A DNA stretch of 64,000 bases from the NCBI RefSeq assembly GCF_030362855.1, contig NZ_JAUCBP010000011.1:1-64000 (forward strand), written 5' to 3'. Made by a program: the position numbers and the translations under genes. Positions within the stretch are counted from its first letter, which is position 1. Every line of letters starts with the position of its first letter. The notes under the pieces were generated by a model. The model was not told the origin of the DNA. It saw only the letters and a list, made by a program, of their open reading frames with translations, and ran no database searches. The DNA comes from Neoalteromonas arenosi. GTDB lineage: Bacteria > Pseudomonadota > Gammaproteobacteria > Enterobacterales > Alteromonadaceae. Below are positions 38,316 to 47,704 of the stretch, in pieces.

Positions 38316-39062
38316 TTAAAAGTGCAAATAATACGCGCGACACAATGCGCGATACTCTTCAGTATATACGTTGGGCGCAGCATAAATGTTTAATTTGTCG
38401 ATATTCGGTGTTGTTTGTGTCAAACCATAAGCTAAACACAAGCGTGAAACGGGCTTTTCAGGCAATGATCGGATCTCTAGCTGGCGTTGCACACACAAGC
38501 CATGTTGTTCACTTACGCGCCGCGCAGCACCGGCCTGCTCGGTAGGTAGAACGATAAACGCTAAGCCCTTAGTTGAAAGCTTAGCGCGGATCACTGCAAA
38601 TAATGAGCTGAGTGTTAACGCTGTCTCGCTTCGTGCGACTTTGCGCGGGTTGCTAAATCCTTGCTGTGAACGCGTTTCTCCGTGCGGCACGGAAAAGTAC
38701 GGCGGATTGGATACGATGACATCAAAAGTTGATTGCAATGTATTATTCGACACCACTATATCACTGTTGACGACTTCAATACTGTCAGGCCATGGACTAG
38801 CAGCAACGTTTTGGTTTGCCTGTCGTGCTGCATCAGCGTCAATTTCGACAGCTGTGATACGCAATTTCCCAGCGGCCCATTGACTGAGCATCAGCGCCAA
38901 TAAGCCACTTCCCGCTCCGATATCTAAGCCGTTTAGATACTGCTCACTGGTAGGATACTCATCTAAACAACGAGCAGCCCAACTGCCCAATAGAATGCTG
39001 TCGGTGCCAACTTTCATCGCACACGCTGAATCATCCACGCTGAATTGTTTGAACCTAAAAAT
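38316..39062 (-). CDS. trmN: tRNA1(Val) (adenine(37)-N6)-methyltransferase TrmN
   Basis: SAM enzyme that methylates A37 of tRNA1-Val. The family core is clear: CAMKVGTDSILLGSWA, GAGSGLLALMLSQW and the catalytic SNPPYF. The frame has no ATG before this core; a GTG at 39038 would drop the conserved FKQF leader. Translation of the codons upstream gives FRFKQFSVDD, matching family N-termini, and begins at an ATT (39060-39062) with AGGA 7 nt upstream. I therefore place the start there, giving 248 residues. It overlaps the preceding gene's end by 8 nt. Confidence 0.88.
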   Translation of the reverse strand: MFRFKQFSVDDSACAMKVGTDSILLGSWAARCLDEYPTSEQYLNGLDIGAGSGLLALMLSQWAAGKLRITAVEIDADAARQANQNVAASPWPDSIEVVNSDIVVSNNTLQSTFDVIVSNPPYFSVPHGETRSQQGFSNPRKVARSETALTLSSLFAVIRAKLSTKGLAFIVLPTEQAGAARRVSEQHGLCVQRQLEIRSLPEKPVSRLCLAYGLTQTTPNIDKLNIYAAPNVYTEEYRALCRAYYLHF

Positions 39063-39684
39063 GTTGCAGTCCTATCATCTGTTGTGCGACATCGGCCGCC
39101 TCAATCGGACGATACTTTTTCAATGGCCCTAGCATTAACGGCGCAATCACCTTGCCTACTTTTATCCCTAGTTGCTCTGCTGTGCGCACGTCTTCGCGGT
39201 CGCCTACTAGCAGCGATGGTCGCACAGCAGCTGCATGCTTCAGCTGCGGCATAGTGAGAATGGCATTTTCTAATTCGCCTTTGACGCGCAAGTAAAAATT
39301 ACTACTTTTAGCATCTGCCCCAACTGATGAGATCCACACAAAACCTGAGGCGCGCTGCGCTCTTGCTAATTGCGCAGCGACATGGACAAACTCAAAATCC
39401 ACCCGACGAAACGCTTTTTGGCTACCGGCTTGTTTTATCGTGGTGCCCAAACAACAGTACACATGATCAACGGTAAAGTAGCCTTGGTAATCTTGTAATT
39501 GTTCGAAATCGATGACGACTGGCACCAACTTTTTTAAGGGGTCGTGGAACATGCTTACGCTTAGCGGCTTCCGCACCAACACCGTAATTTGATGATAGCG
39601 TTCATCATTGAGTAACTGCTGAGTTAACGACTTGCCAACTAACCCTGTAGCACCGAGAACTGTCGCAGATTTGGTCGTTGTCAC
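39055..39684 (-). CDS. NAD(P)-binding Rossmann protein, HTATIP2-like
   Basis: Atypical SDR of 209 residues with VLGATGLVGKSLTQQLL at the N-terminus, CCLGTTIKQAGSQKAFRRVDFEFV and FVWISSVGADAKSSNFYLRVKGE. These resemble HTATIP2/YwnB-type reductases. Substrate unknown. It leads the trmN operon and is divergent from the S9 peptidase. Confidence 0.87.
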   Translation of the reverse strand: MTTTKSATVLGATGLVGKSLTQQLLNDERYHQITVLVRKPLSVSMFHDPLKKLVPVVIDFEQLQDYQGYFTVDHVYCCLGTTIKQAGSQKAFRRVDFEFVHVAAQLARAQRASGFVWISSVGADAKSSNFYLRVKGELENAILTMPQLKHAAAVRPSLLVGDREDVRTAEQLGIKVGKVIAPLMLGPLKKYRPIEAADVAQQMIGLQHF

Positions 39685-39735
39685 TTTGTATCCTCTACTT
39701 GATGCTCTACACTATCGCAGTCTATAAGCAATCAT

Positions 39736-41964
39736 ATGATAATAATGAAAAAACTCTTCGCACTTTTACTGTTTTTTAGCGCAAATGGTTTTGCTGAGCA
39801 GCCACTAACCATTGAACGTATATTTTCGTCGCCATCATTAGATGGTACTGCACCGCGTAACTTGGCAATCTCCCCGGACGGCCAGCGCGTTACCTTCTTG
39901 CGCGGTAAACAAGACGATTACGAGCGTTTAGATTTATGGGAATACCATATCGCCAGTGGCGAAACGCGCATGTTAGTTAACTCTGATGACCTGCATCAAG
40001 GTGATGAGCAGTTATCCGATGAAGAAAAAGCACGCCGTGAACGCATGCGCTTGTCAGGTACAGGCATTGTTAGCTACAGCTGGTCTGCTGATGGCAGAGC
40101 CTTGCTATTTCCGTTAGCAGGTGACGTGTTTTACTACACCTTGGCCACTGATGATAAACCGGCAAAGGTAAGCCGTTTGCTTGAAACGCCTGAGTTTGAA
40201 ACGGATATTCAGCTGTCGCCGAAAAGTCGCTTTATTTCCTACATTCGCGAGCAAAACCTCTACATCCTAGAAATTGCGACCGGTAAAGAAACCGCGATAA
40301 CACGTGAAGGTGGTGGCGACATTAAATTTGGTATGGCCGAGTTTGTGGCGCAAGAAGAAATGAGCCGTTTGACTGGTTATTGGTGGTCACCAGACGAACA
40401 ACACATCGCATTTACGCGCGTTGACGAAGGCCCGGTTGATGTGATCACGCGCTCAGAGATCTATGCTGACTCGATCAGTATGATTGAGCAAAAATACCCC
40501 AAAGCCGGTACCGACAATGTTGAAGTTACTCTCGCCGTGCAAAATATCGCCAGCGGTGACAGACAATGGGTTGACTTAGGTGACAATAAAGATATCTACC
40601 TTGCCCGCGGTCAATGGGCAACAGACAATCGCAATTTCACCTATCAAATTCAATCGCGCAATCAACAAATATTGACTCTGTTTGCCTACGATATCAGCCA
40701 AAAAAGTAATCGCGTGCTGATTGAAGAAACCTCTGATACCTGGGTGAACTTGCATGATGCATTGCACTTTTTAGCTGATCAGCAACACTTTATTTGGGCA
40801 TCGGAGCGCGATGGCTTTAAGCACCTTTATCTCTACAATATCGATAAAGGCTTAGTGCGCCAATTGACCCAAGGTGAATGGGTAGTAACCTCGCTCGATG
40901 CAGTCAATGAAGCTGAGCAACGCGTCTATTTTAGCGGCCGGAAAGACACGCCAATAGAAAATCATTTGTATACCGTCAGCTTAAATGGCGGCGAGATCGC
41001 TCGCGTTAGCCAACGCGACGGGTTCCACAACGTGACTTTTAGTCATAACGGTGAGATCTACGTCGACAACTTTTCAACCATTAATACGCCACCACAAGTC
41101 AGTGTGCATCGCGCCAATGGCAAGCAGCTAACTTGGTTAGCGGAAAATGCAATTGATGACTCACATCCGTTAGCGGCTTATCAAGCTCAATGGGTAAAAC
41201 CGACCTTTGGCACTTTGCAAACCACTGATAACGCAACGCTACATTATCGCTTGTACACACCGAAGAAAATCGAAGGTAAGCATCCTGTCATCGTATTTGT
41301 GTACGGTGGCCCTGGTGTACAAGTGGTGACTAACAGTTGGTACGGCAACCGTGGCTTGATGATGCAACATTGGGTCAACAAAGGTTACGTAGTCTTTTCT
41401 GTCGACAATCGCGGTTCAAAATACCGCGGTAAAGCCTTTGAAGATCCGCTGTATCTAAAGATGGGTGATATCGAAGTAACCGACCAGATTGAAGGCGTTA
41501 AGTTCTTACACACCTTACCGTATGTCGACAAAGACCGTATTGGTGTTCATGGCCACAGTTATGGCGGTTACATGACGATTATGAGTATGTTTAAAGGTGC
41601 GGACTACTTTGCTGCAGGTGTTTCAGGCGCGCCGGTAACCGATTGGCGTTTATACGATACACACTATACCGAGCGCTATATGGGTGACCCTCGCGTAGTC
41701 GATGAGGCCTACACAGCAGCGTCTGTATTCCCACATGCAGAAAACCTTAAAGGACCCATGTTGATTTATCACGGAATGGCAGATGACAACGTACTATTCA
41801 CCCACGCGACTATGCTCTATAAGCACTTACAAGACTTAGCATTGCCTTTTGAAGTGATGGACTACCCGGGTAAGAAGCACAGCATTCGTGGTAAAAATAC
41901 GCAGATCCACTTGTTTACCACGATCACCAACTTCTTTGATCGGAACCTGCATCCACCCAAGTAG
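39736..41964 (+). CDS. S9-family dipeptidyl peptidase IV-like protein
   Basis: Secreted serine peptidase of 742 residues with a Sec signal peptide (cleavage near GFA-E). The N-terminal beta-propeller (about 30-480) contains EFVAQEEMSRLTGYWWSPD, the Glu-pair region that binds the substrate amino terminus in DPP IV. The alpha/beta hydrolase domain has the nucleophile GHSYGGYMT, the Asp region ADDNV and the C-terminal His in KKHSIRG. It should cleave Xaa-Pro dipeptides in the periplasm. A second in-frame ATG lies at 39745. Confidence 0.93.
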   Translation: MIIMKKLFALLLFFSANGFAEQPLTIERIFSSPSLDGTAPRNLAISPDGQRVTFLRGKQDDYERLDLWEYHIASGETRMLVNSDDLHQGDEQLSDEEKARRERMRLSGTGIVSYSWSADGRALLFPLAGDVFYYTLATDDKPAKVSRLLETPEFETDIQLSPKSRFISYIREQNLYILEIATGKETAITREGGGDIKFGMAEFVAQEEMSRLTGYWWSPDEQHIAFTRVDEGPVDVITRSEIYADSISMIEQKYPKAGTDNVEVTLAVQNIASGDRQWVDLGDNKDIYLARGQWATDNRNFTYQIQSRNQQILTLFAYDISQKSNRVLIEETSDTWVNLHDALHFLADQQHFIWASERDGFKHLYLYNIDKGLVRQLTQGEWVVTSLDAVNEAEQRVYFSGRKDTPIENHLYTVSLNGGEIARVSQRDGFHNVTFSHNGEIYVDNFSTINTPPQVSVHRANGKQLTWLAENAIDDSHPLAAYQAQWVKPTFGTLQTTDNATLHYRLYTPKKIEGKHPVIVFVYGGPGVQVVTNSWYGNRGLMMQHWVNKGYVVFSVDNRGSKYRGKAFEDPLYLKMGDIEVTDQIEGVKFLHTLPYVDKDRIGVHGHSYGGYMTIMSMFKGADYFAAGVSGAPVTDWRLYDTHYTERYMGDPRVVDEAYTAASVFPHAENLKGPMLIYHGMADDNVLFTHATMLYKHLQDLALPFEVMDYPGKKHSIRGKNTQIHLFTTITNFFDRNLHPPK

Positions 41965-41972
41965 GGATGAAC

Positions 41973-42003
41973 AAAAAAAGGCTGACAATTGTCAGCCTTT
42001 TTT
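41973..42003. terminator. Bidirectional intrinsic terminator
   Basis: AAGGCTGACA and TGTCAGCCTT with flanking A- and T-runs; almost the same sequence as the terminator at 1325-1353. It separates the S9 peptidase from the facing PH-domain gene. Confidence 0.9.
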
Positions 42004-42016
42004 GCATGCGTTTGAA

Positions 42017-42391
42017 TTAGCCGAACATCGCATTCGCCAACGACTTTTGTAAACCAATCGCGGTTTCTTTGTTGAGCTCAACCTTAAGCGGATTAGATTG
42101 ACCTGATATCCAAATAGTCAGCTCAGCATCCATGTCAAAATGGCCTGCTGTTTCAACGTTAAACTGGGTAATTGCTCGGTAAGGAACGCTGTGATACTCA
42201 ACCTTCTTACCTGTCATACCTTGCTTATCGATGAAAATAAGGCGAGCGTTAGTAAAGACAAACATGTCACGCACGAGCTTAAATGCCTGAGTAACGCGCT
42301 CTGAATCAGCCAATACTGGCGCGAGCTCTTCCTGAACTTCTCCTGCATCAACCTCAGAAGCATTACCCATTAATTTATCTAGCAATCCCAT
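42017..42391 (-). CDS. Bacterial PH-domain protein
   Basis: A 124-residue cytoplasmic protein matching bacterial pleckstrin-homology proteins (formerly DUF1696): MFVFTNARLIFIDKQGMTGKKVEYHSVPYRAI and a C-terminal helix. Function unknown. I start at the ATG at 42391, with GGAG 6 nt upstream; a longer frame to 42439 has no such site. Confidence 0.86.
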   Translation of the reverse strand: MGLLDKLMGNASEVDAGEVQEELAPVLADSERVTQAFKLVRDMFVFTNARLIFIDKQGMTGKKVEYHSVPYRAITQFNVETAGHFDMDAELTIWISGQSNPLKVELNKETAIGLQKSLANAMFG

Positions 42392-42514
42392 TGTTATCTC
42401 CTGTCTCTTTTTATTGCCGCAAAGGCGATTACGTATCACTTTACTGGGTTATTACGTAATTAACAATTTGAATAAGCGATGCTACATTAGAGCCACTTTT
42501 TGACTGAGGTACAT

Positions 42515-43525
42515 ATGGACTTCTCAGATATCAAAGCGGCTCATACGCGCATCAAGCCGATGATCAAGCGCACGCCTATCGTTTCTTCTAAACGCCTTAA
42601 TCAATGGCTCAGTGGCAATTTAGCTGCCGGTAATCAGCACGAAGTATTTTTTAAAGCGGAATGTTTGCAAACCACCGGGGCGTTTAAGCTGCGCGGTGCG
42701 AGTAATTTTATTGCAAAGTTATTAGAAAGTGGTGAAAATCCGCGCCAATTCGTTGCTAACAGTTCGGGTAATCATGCCCAAGCGGTCGCCTATGCCGCAC
42801 GTAAATTTGGCGTTCCAGCGACTATCTATGCAGCAGATACCATCTCTCCGATTAAAGCTGCGGCAACCCAGAGTTACGGCGCAGAGCTCAAGACTTTTGC
42901 AAAACGCACGTTAGCCGATGCAGCGGTTGCCGAAGCCAGTCAGGCTGACGGCGTAGTATGGATCCCGCCGTTTAATCATCCCGATATAATCGCGGGACAA
43001 GGGACTGCTGCACTGGAGGCAATTGAAGAGCTTGAGAGCGTAGATGCAGTTTTTGCTCCTTGTGGCGGTGGTGGATTAGTAAGCGGCAGCTTAGTGACTA
43101 CCCGCGCTTTGGCCCCCAAAGCTCAAGTTATCGGTGCTGAGCCATTAGCCGCGAATGACGCAGCAGAATCACTGCGCCAAGGAACTATACAATACTTAAC
43201 CGACACCCCGAAAACTCTGGCGGATGGAGCCGCCACGCCAAGCGTTGGCGAACACACCTTCCCGTTTTTACAACAACTTGACGGCTTCTATGAAGTGTCT
43301 GAACAACAAATTTGCTATTGGACTCAATGGTTACATCACTTGCTAAAACTGCATATTGAACCAACCTGTTGTATGACAATGAGCGCAGTTGCTCAGTGGC
43401 TATCAAACCAAACACGACCGCAACGGGTATTAGTAATCTTATCAGGTGGTAATATCAGTTCGCAGAGTATGCAAACGATTCATGCAACCGATTACTTAGC
43501 CCAACCGCCGAGCCTAATCGAATAA
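42515..43525 (+). CDS. Threonine/serine dehydratase (PLP-dependent)
   Basis: Fold-type II PLP enzyme of 336 residues, the biodegradative threonine dehydratase/serine racemase type without the C-terminal ACT domains of biosynthetic IlvA. The PLP lysine is in TGAFKLRGA, the Asn loop in NSSGNHAQAVA, and the phosphate-binding loop in CGGGGLVSGS. It deaminates Thr to 2-oxobutyrate or Ser to pyruvate. Start is the ATG at 42515 with GAGGT just upstream. An amidohydrolase follows 20 nt later. Confidence 0.9.
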   Translation: MDFSDIKAAHTRIKPMIKRTPIVSSKRLNQWLSGNLAAGNQHEVFFKAECLQTTGAFKLRGASNFIAKLLESGENPRQFVANSSGNHAQAVAYAARKFGVPATIYAADTISPIKAAATQSYGAELKTFAKRTLADAAVAEASQADGVVWIPPFNHPDIIAGQGTAALEAIEELESVDAVFAPCGGGGLVSGSLVTTRALAPKAQVIGAEPLAANDAAESLRQGTIQYLTDTPKTLADGAATPSVGEHTFPFLQQLDGFYEVSEQQICYWTQWLHHLLKLHIEPTCCMTMSAVAQWLSNQTRPQRVLVILSGGNISSQSMQTIHATDYLAQPPSLIE

Positions 43526-43545
43526 CAACAATTACCGGAATATTT

Positions 43546-45201
43546 ATGAGTCTAATCAAGCGCATCACCCTACTCGTTCTGTTCGCCATAACCGCATCTG
43601 TGAATGCGAAAAGCCTGCATATATACAATGTCAAAGGATACACTTTTACGCCTCAACGCGAGCTCGTAACCTTCACGAACATGGTCATTGATTCCGGTAA
43701 GGTTGTGAGTATCGGTGATGATTCTCTCGGCCATGCATTCCCCACTGCACAACAGTTGGATGGCGAGGGACAAACACTATTGCCTGGCTTAATCGACGCG
43801 CACGGCCATTTATTGGGTTTAGGAGCAAGCCTGTTATTTATTGATGTGCGCGAGGCTACAAGCGCCCAGCACGCCGCGAAGATGGCGGCTGATTACTATC
43901 AACGCAATCCAGATTTAACCTGGGTACAAGGCGGGCGATGGAACCAAGTGTTGTGGCCAGATAAGGAGTTTCCCAATGCTGCCATCCTTGACGAGACATT
44001 ACCCAATGTCCCTGTATGGCTTGAACGTATAGACGGTCATGCCGGTTGGGCTAACAGTGCAGCCCTGAAAATTGCCGGTATTACTAAAGAAACGGTTTCG
44101 CCAGAAGGTGGAAAAATTCTCACCGACGAGCTCGGTAACCCAACGGGGATATTAATTGATACCGCGATGTCTCTCGTGGAGAAGCACCTTCCAGAACAAA
44201 ACCGTCAGTTAATGCAACAGCAGTTGAACGCCGCCGGCGAACACCTACTCAGTCTGGGCATTACAAGTATGCACGATGCCGGTATCGATAAACGCACCTA
44301 CGACTTCTATCGCGAATTAGCTGCTGACGGAGAGTTGCCACTGCGCGTATATGCAATGTTAGCGGCAACGGCTCCTGAGCTACCGCAAATGCTGGCTGCT
44401 GGCAAAGTCACTACTGCCGATGAAATGCTATTAATCCGCAGTGTTAAAGCATATGGAGACGGTGCTTTGGGAAGTCGTGGCGCAGCATTGTTAGCGGCCT
44501 ATAATGACGATCCGCGCAACAAAGGATTGTTAGTGACAGCACAAGATAAACTCCCCGGTTTATTCAACCAGGTCATTGGCAGTGGCTTTGCCCTTCACTT
44601 CCACGCCATTGGCGATCGTGCGAACCGCTTGGCATTGGATCAATTTGCTGCGACCTTCGCAACCATTGGTGGCCAAGAGTTGCGTCACCGCATGGAACAC
44701 GCACAGGTTATTGCTGTTGATGACATTATTCGATTTAAAGAGTTGGATATTATTCCATCGATGCAACCAACACATGCGACAAGTGATATGAACATGGCGC
44801 GTGATCGCATTGGCCCGAAACGCTTGCGCGGTGCTTATGCGTGGCGAACCTTTTTAAAGCAAGGTTCAATTCTCGCCTTTGGCTCTGATTTTCCGGTTGA
44901 GCTAGCCAATCCGTTTTACGGTCTGCACGCTGCAGTAACTCGACAAGACCGCAATAACCAGCCAGTCAAAGGCTGGATCCCAGAACAAGCGTTGAGCCTT
45001 ACTGAGTCGTTACGCGCTTTCACTATTGATGCGGCTTATGCGGCTGCTCAAGAACAAACTATCGGATCTTTAACTAAGGGCTACTGGGCGGATTTTATTT
45101 TAGTTGATAAGGATATCTTCGCTATTCCAGCGGAAGATTTATGGACAGTCACGGTCAACCAAACGTTTATTGCCGGTGAGAAAGTTTACCAGCGCGATTA
45201 G
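43546..45201 (+). CDS. Secreted amidohydrolase, YtcJ type
   Basis: Metal-dependent hydrolase of 551 residues with a signal peptide (cleavage near VNA-K). It shows GLIDAHGHLLGLG (first metal site), HFHAIGDRANRLALD, HRMEHAQVI and FGSDFPVE (distal Asp), the layout of the amidohydrolase_3/YtcJ group. Substrate unknown. It may be co-transcribed with the dehydratase. Its TAG shares bases with the facing TAA. Confidence 0.9.
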   Translation: MSLIKRITLLVLFAITASVNAKSLHIYNVKGYTFTPQRELVTFTNMVIDSGKVVSIGDDSLGHAFPTAQQLDGEGQTLLPGLIDAHGHLLGLGASLLFIDVREATSAQHAAKMAADYYQRNPDLTWVQGGRWNQVLWPDKEFPNAAILDETLPNVPVWLERIDGHAGWANSAALKIAGITKETVSPEGGKILTDELGNPTGILIDTAMSLVEKHLPEQNRQLMQQQLNAAGEHLLSLGITSMHDAGIDKRTYDFYRELAADGELPLRVYAMLAATAPELPQMLAAGKVTTADEMLLIRSVKAYGDGALGSRGAALLAAYNDDPRNKGLLVTAQDKLPGLFNQVIGSGFALHFHAIGDRANRLALDQFAATFATIGGQELRHRMEHAQVIAVDDIIRFKELDIIPSMQPTHATSDMNMARDRIGPKRLRGAYAWRTFLKQGSILAFGSDFPVELANPFYGLHAAVTRQDRNNQPVKGWIPEQALSLTESLRAFTIDAAYAAAQEQTIGSLTKGYWADFILVDKDIFAIPAEDLWTVTVNQTFIAGEKVYQRD

Positions 45202-45986
45202 AAATCAGTATCGGGCAACAGCAAATGTTGTGGCCGATACAAATTGACCAAGTCATTAAACTCTTTGCTGCGCTTAAATTCTGCTAACGCAGTATTGAGT
45301 TTAGTGACGATAGCGTCGTCAACGTTGACGTTGGTTGCTAAGTAGTTGCCTTTTAACTCGGGGGTTCGCAGCGGAGCGATGGCAATTACGTCATCTGGCG
45401 TGGCGTCAAATTGAGCTAATGAACTCGATAGGGTAAAGCCTGAAGCAATCATCAAGTCTAAACGCCCGAGTAAAAACAAGCGTGTAGGGTCGTCTTTATT
45501 TTCAGTTTGTAAAAGGTTATCACCAATTACGAAGCCCCTTGCAACTAGCACAGACTCGTAAATATCATTGCGCATCACGCCTATAGAGTAATTTAATACA
45601 TCCGTTTCCGACTCCACTACAATGTCGGTCCGACTGCTTAATTTAAAATAGTAAGTGTCGCTGCTAACGAGTGGACCGATCCAGTTAAAAAAAGGTTCTC
45701 GGGCGTTATTTCGCGAGGCGCTAAGCACCGCCCCTTTAGGATCTTTAAACACTGTGGACATTGCGCGCGTCCACGGCATGGGAATAAATGCACAAGTGAG
45801 CTCAGCCATCTCGCAAGCGCGTTTTGCTGCGACACCATTGATACCATCAATCTCACCGTCATTCATAAAGTTGTAAGGACGATAATTATCCTCAAAGTAA
45901 ATATTGAGATCGACGTCGTCCTGAGCATAGCTGGGACTCAAACAGAAAAGGGAAAAGGTGACCAAGACACCTAATACGCGGCCCAT
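45198..45986 (-). CDS. Periplasmic substrate-binding protein (SBP_bac_3-like)
   Basis: A 262-residue exported protein (signal peptide ending near SYA-Q) with the type-3 solute-binding fold: YFEDNYRPYNFMNDGEIDGINGVAAKRACEMAEL, and YSIGVMRNDIYE at the second lobe. No ABC permease or ATPase is nearby, so it may be a sensor-type or orphan binding protein. AAGG lies before the ATG, 15 nt after the MBL gene. Confidence 0.85.
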   Translation of the reverse strand: MGRVLGVLVTFSLFCLSPSYAQDDVDLNIYFEDNYRPYNFMNDGEIDGINGVAAKRACEMAELTCAFIPMPWTRAMSTVFKDPKGAVLSASRNNAREPFFNWIGPLVSSDTYYFKLSSRTDIVVESETDVLNYSIGVMRNDIYESVLVARGFVIGDNLLQTENKDDPTRLFLLGRLDLMIASGFTLSSSLAQFDATPDDVIAIAPLRTPELKGNYLATNVNVDDAIVTKLNTALAEFKRSKEFNDLVNLYRPQHLLLPDTDF

Positions 45987-46001
45987 ATCACCTTCCTCAG
46001 G

Positions 46002-46856
46002 TTACTTGTACAAAGTTCGGATCCAACGCTCCTCGGTAATAAAGCGCCACGCCCAACTGTCCCATTTTTCATTTAACCCAATCTCAACAATTTGATCTTC
46101 TGTTTCGCCGGCTACTTTTAATGCTTGCACATAATTATAGGTCTCTTGGATCATATCGCGAAACCGAATGAGATCTTGTCGAGTAGCCTCACTGCCATGC
46201 CCAGGTATAACACGAGTGTTATCGTCGATCATGCCAATCATTTGAGTGACCGCTGCAATATAGCCATTTACGTTGCCGCCAGCACCTAAATCAATATAGG
46301 GAAACCAATCCTTAAAAAACAAATCGCCGGTATGTAATACATTGGGTTGCTCAAACCAAACGATACTGTCTCCGTCGGTATGACTCGCGGGGAAGTGGAT
46401 TACGTGAATCGTTTCACTATTGAAGTGAAACTTTACCCCGTCTTGGTATGTCACCACCGGAAGTGCATCAGGGTCAACATCTTCACCAGACGCAAGGCGT
46501 ATGCGCACGTTCTCATGGGCAAAAATAGTCGCATCTTGTGTACCATGGAAAAACGCATTGGAGCCCGTGTGATCACCGTGATAATGGGTGTTGATCACGT
46601 AGCGAGGTTTGTCACTACCGAGTTGCTGCAGTGCGGCAGCGATTTTTTCAGCCAGCGGTGCATATTGATCGTCAACCATCAAGATTCCATCTTCACCCGA
46701 TGACACCCCGATATTACCACCCGCGCCGATAATCATGTGAACAGAGCCATTGAGATGCTGAACTTGCATTTCAACATCAGCGAAGCGGTCGTTGGCCACG
46801 ACCGAAGTCGAACCTAATAGTAATAAGGTAACAAAACAGCGTTTGATGGGTGTCAT
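46002..46856 (-). CDS. Secreted MBL-fold metallo-hydrolase
   Basis: A 284-residue exported protein (signal peptide ending near VVA-N). The zinc-binding HYHGDHTGSN, later His in FPASHTDGDSIVWF and GHGSE motifs define a metallo-beta-lactamase fold, similar to quinoprotein-relay SoxH/QuiP-type hydrolases. Beta-lactamase activity is not implied. It forms an operon with the binding-protein gene. Confidence 0.88.
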   Translation of the reverse strand: MTPIKRCFVTLLLLGSTSVVANDRFADVEMQVQHLNGSVHMIIGAGGNIGVSSGEDGILMVDDQYAPLAEKIAAALQQLGSDKPRYVINTHYHGDHTGSNAFFHGTQDATIFAHENVRIRLASGEDVDPDALPVVTYQDGVKFHFNSETIHVIHFPASHTDGDSIVWFEQPNVLHTGDLFFKDWFPYIDLGAGGNVNGYIAAVTQMIGMIDDNTRVIPGHGSEATRQDLIRFRDMIQETYNYVQALKVAGETEDQIVEIGLNEKWDSWAWRFITEERWIRTLYK

Positions 46857-46955
46857 TAGTATTCTCTGCAGGGTGTGTGTAATTACACTATGCGCCTACC
46901 GCTGCAAAGGGTCAATTCACGACTTATGCAAATGGTATTATTTTTCTACCAAATA

Positions 46956-47693
46956 CTATCCGGTCAATGCTTCAATCTTGTCGCGATTACGCCGCGACAA
47001 AGTCAGTAAATCGCCCGATTCAAGGATAACGGTATAGTCGCCCTTATCGTTTGGCCGCAGCTCAATCACAAATGAACGGCGCACAATCGACGAGCGATGA
47101 ATACGAATAAAAACATCTGGGTCTAGCTGCTGCTCTAAGGCTGTCATGGTCTCTCTATGCAAAACCGTTTTGCCATCATCAAGATGCAGCTCCACATAAT
47201 TGCCCGCGCCGGTTATATAATTGACGTGCTTTACATCGATTAATCGAATGCGGCCAGGGTCACGCACGACAAGACGAGACTTACACCCTGCCCTTTCGCT
47301 GATAGGAGGTTTTGGCCCATTTTGGACCGGCTGTAGTGGTTGTAATTTAGCTAACACTTTTTGCCACGCTTGCGCAAAACGGGCATCGCTGTAGGGCTTT
47401 AATAAATAGTCTACAGCATTGACCTCAAATGCCGGTAAGGCGAATTCATCATAAGCGGTGACAAAAACCTTCAGAACCGTTTCCGGTAATTGTTTAGCTA
47501 ACTGCAAACCTGAAATGCCCGGCATTTGCATATCTAAAAAGGCCACATCGACATTTTCTTTTGCCAATAGCTGTAAAGCGTGATCACCATTTTCTGCTTG
47601 TAAGCATTGGACTGCCTCGGCAGTATCATTGAGTAAATACGCAATACACTCTCGCGCAAGGGGCTCATCATCAACAATTAGTACCTTGATCAT
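46956..47693 (-). CDS. LytTR-family response regulator
   Basis: A 245-residue regulator: REC domain (about 1-120; VDDEPLARECIAYLL, phospho-Asp in AFLDMQMPG) and LytTR DNA-binding domain (about 140-243; HVNYITGAGNYVELHL, FIRIHRSSIVRRSFV). LytTR proteins bind direct repeats at promoters. It lies 11 nt downstream of its histidine kinase, and the TonB receptor, divergent from the kinase, is a natural target (inference). Confidence 0.93.
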   Translation of the reverse strand: MIKVLIVDDEPLARECIAYLLNDTAEAVQCLQAENGDHALQLLAKENVDVAFLDMQMPGISGLQLAKQLPETVLKVFVTAYDEFALPAFEVNAVDYLLKPYSDARFAQAWQKVLAKLQPLQPVQNGPKPPISERAGCKSRLVVRDPGRIRLIDVKHVNYITGAGNYVELHLDDGKTVLHRETMTALEQQLDPDVFIRIHRSSIVRRSFVIELRPNDKGDYTVILESGDLLTLSRRNRDKIEALTG

Positions 47694-47704
47694 TGTTTAC
47701 TCCT

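Noticed and set aside
46956-47693. LytTR and kinase genes as BtsS/BtsR pyruvate sensors
   Set aside because: The architecture matches a broad LytS-type class, with nothing specific to BtsS visible.
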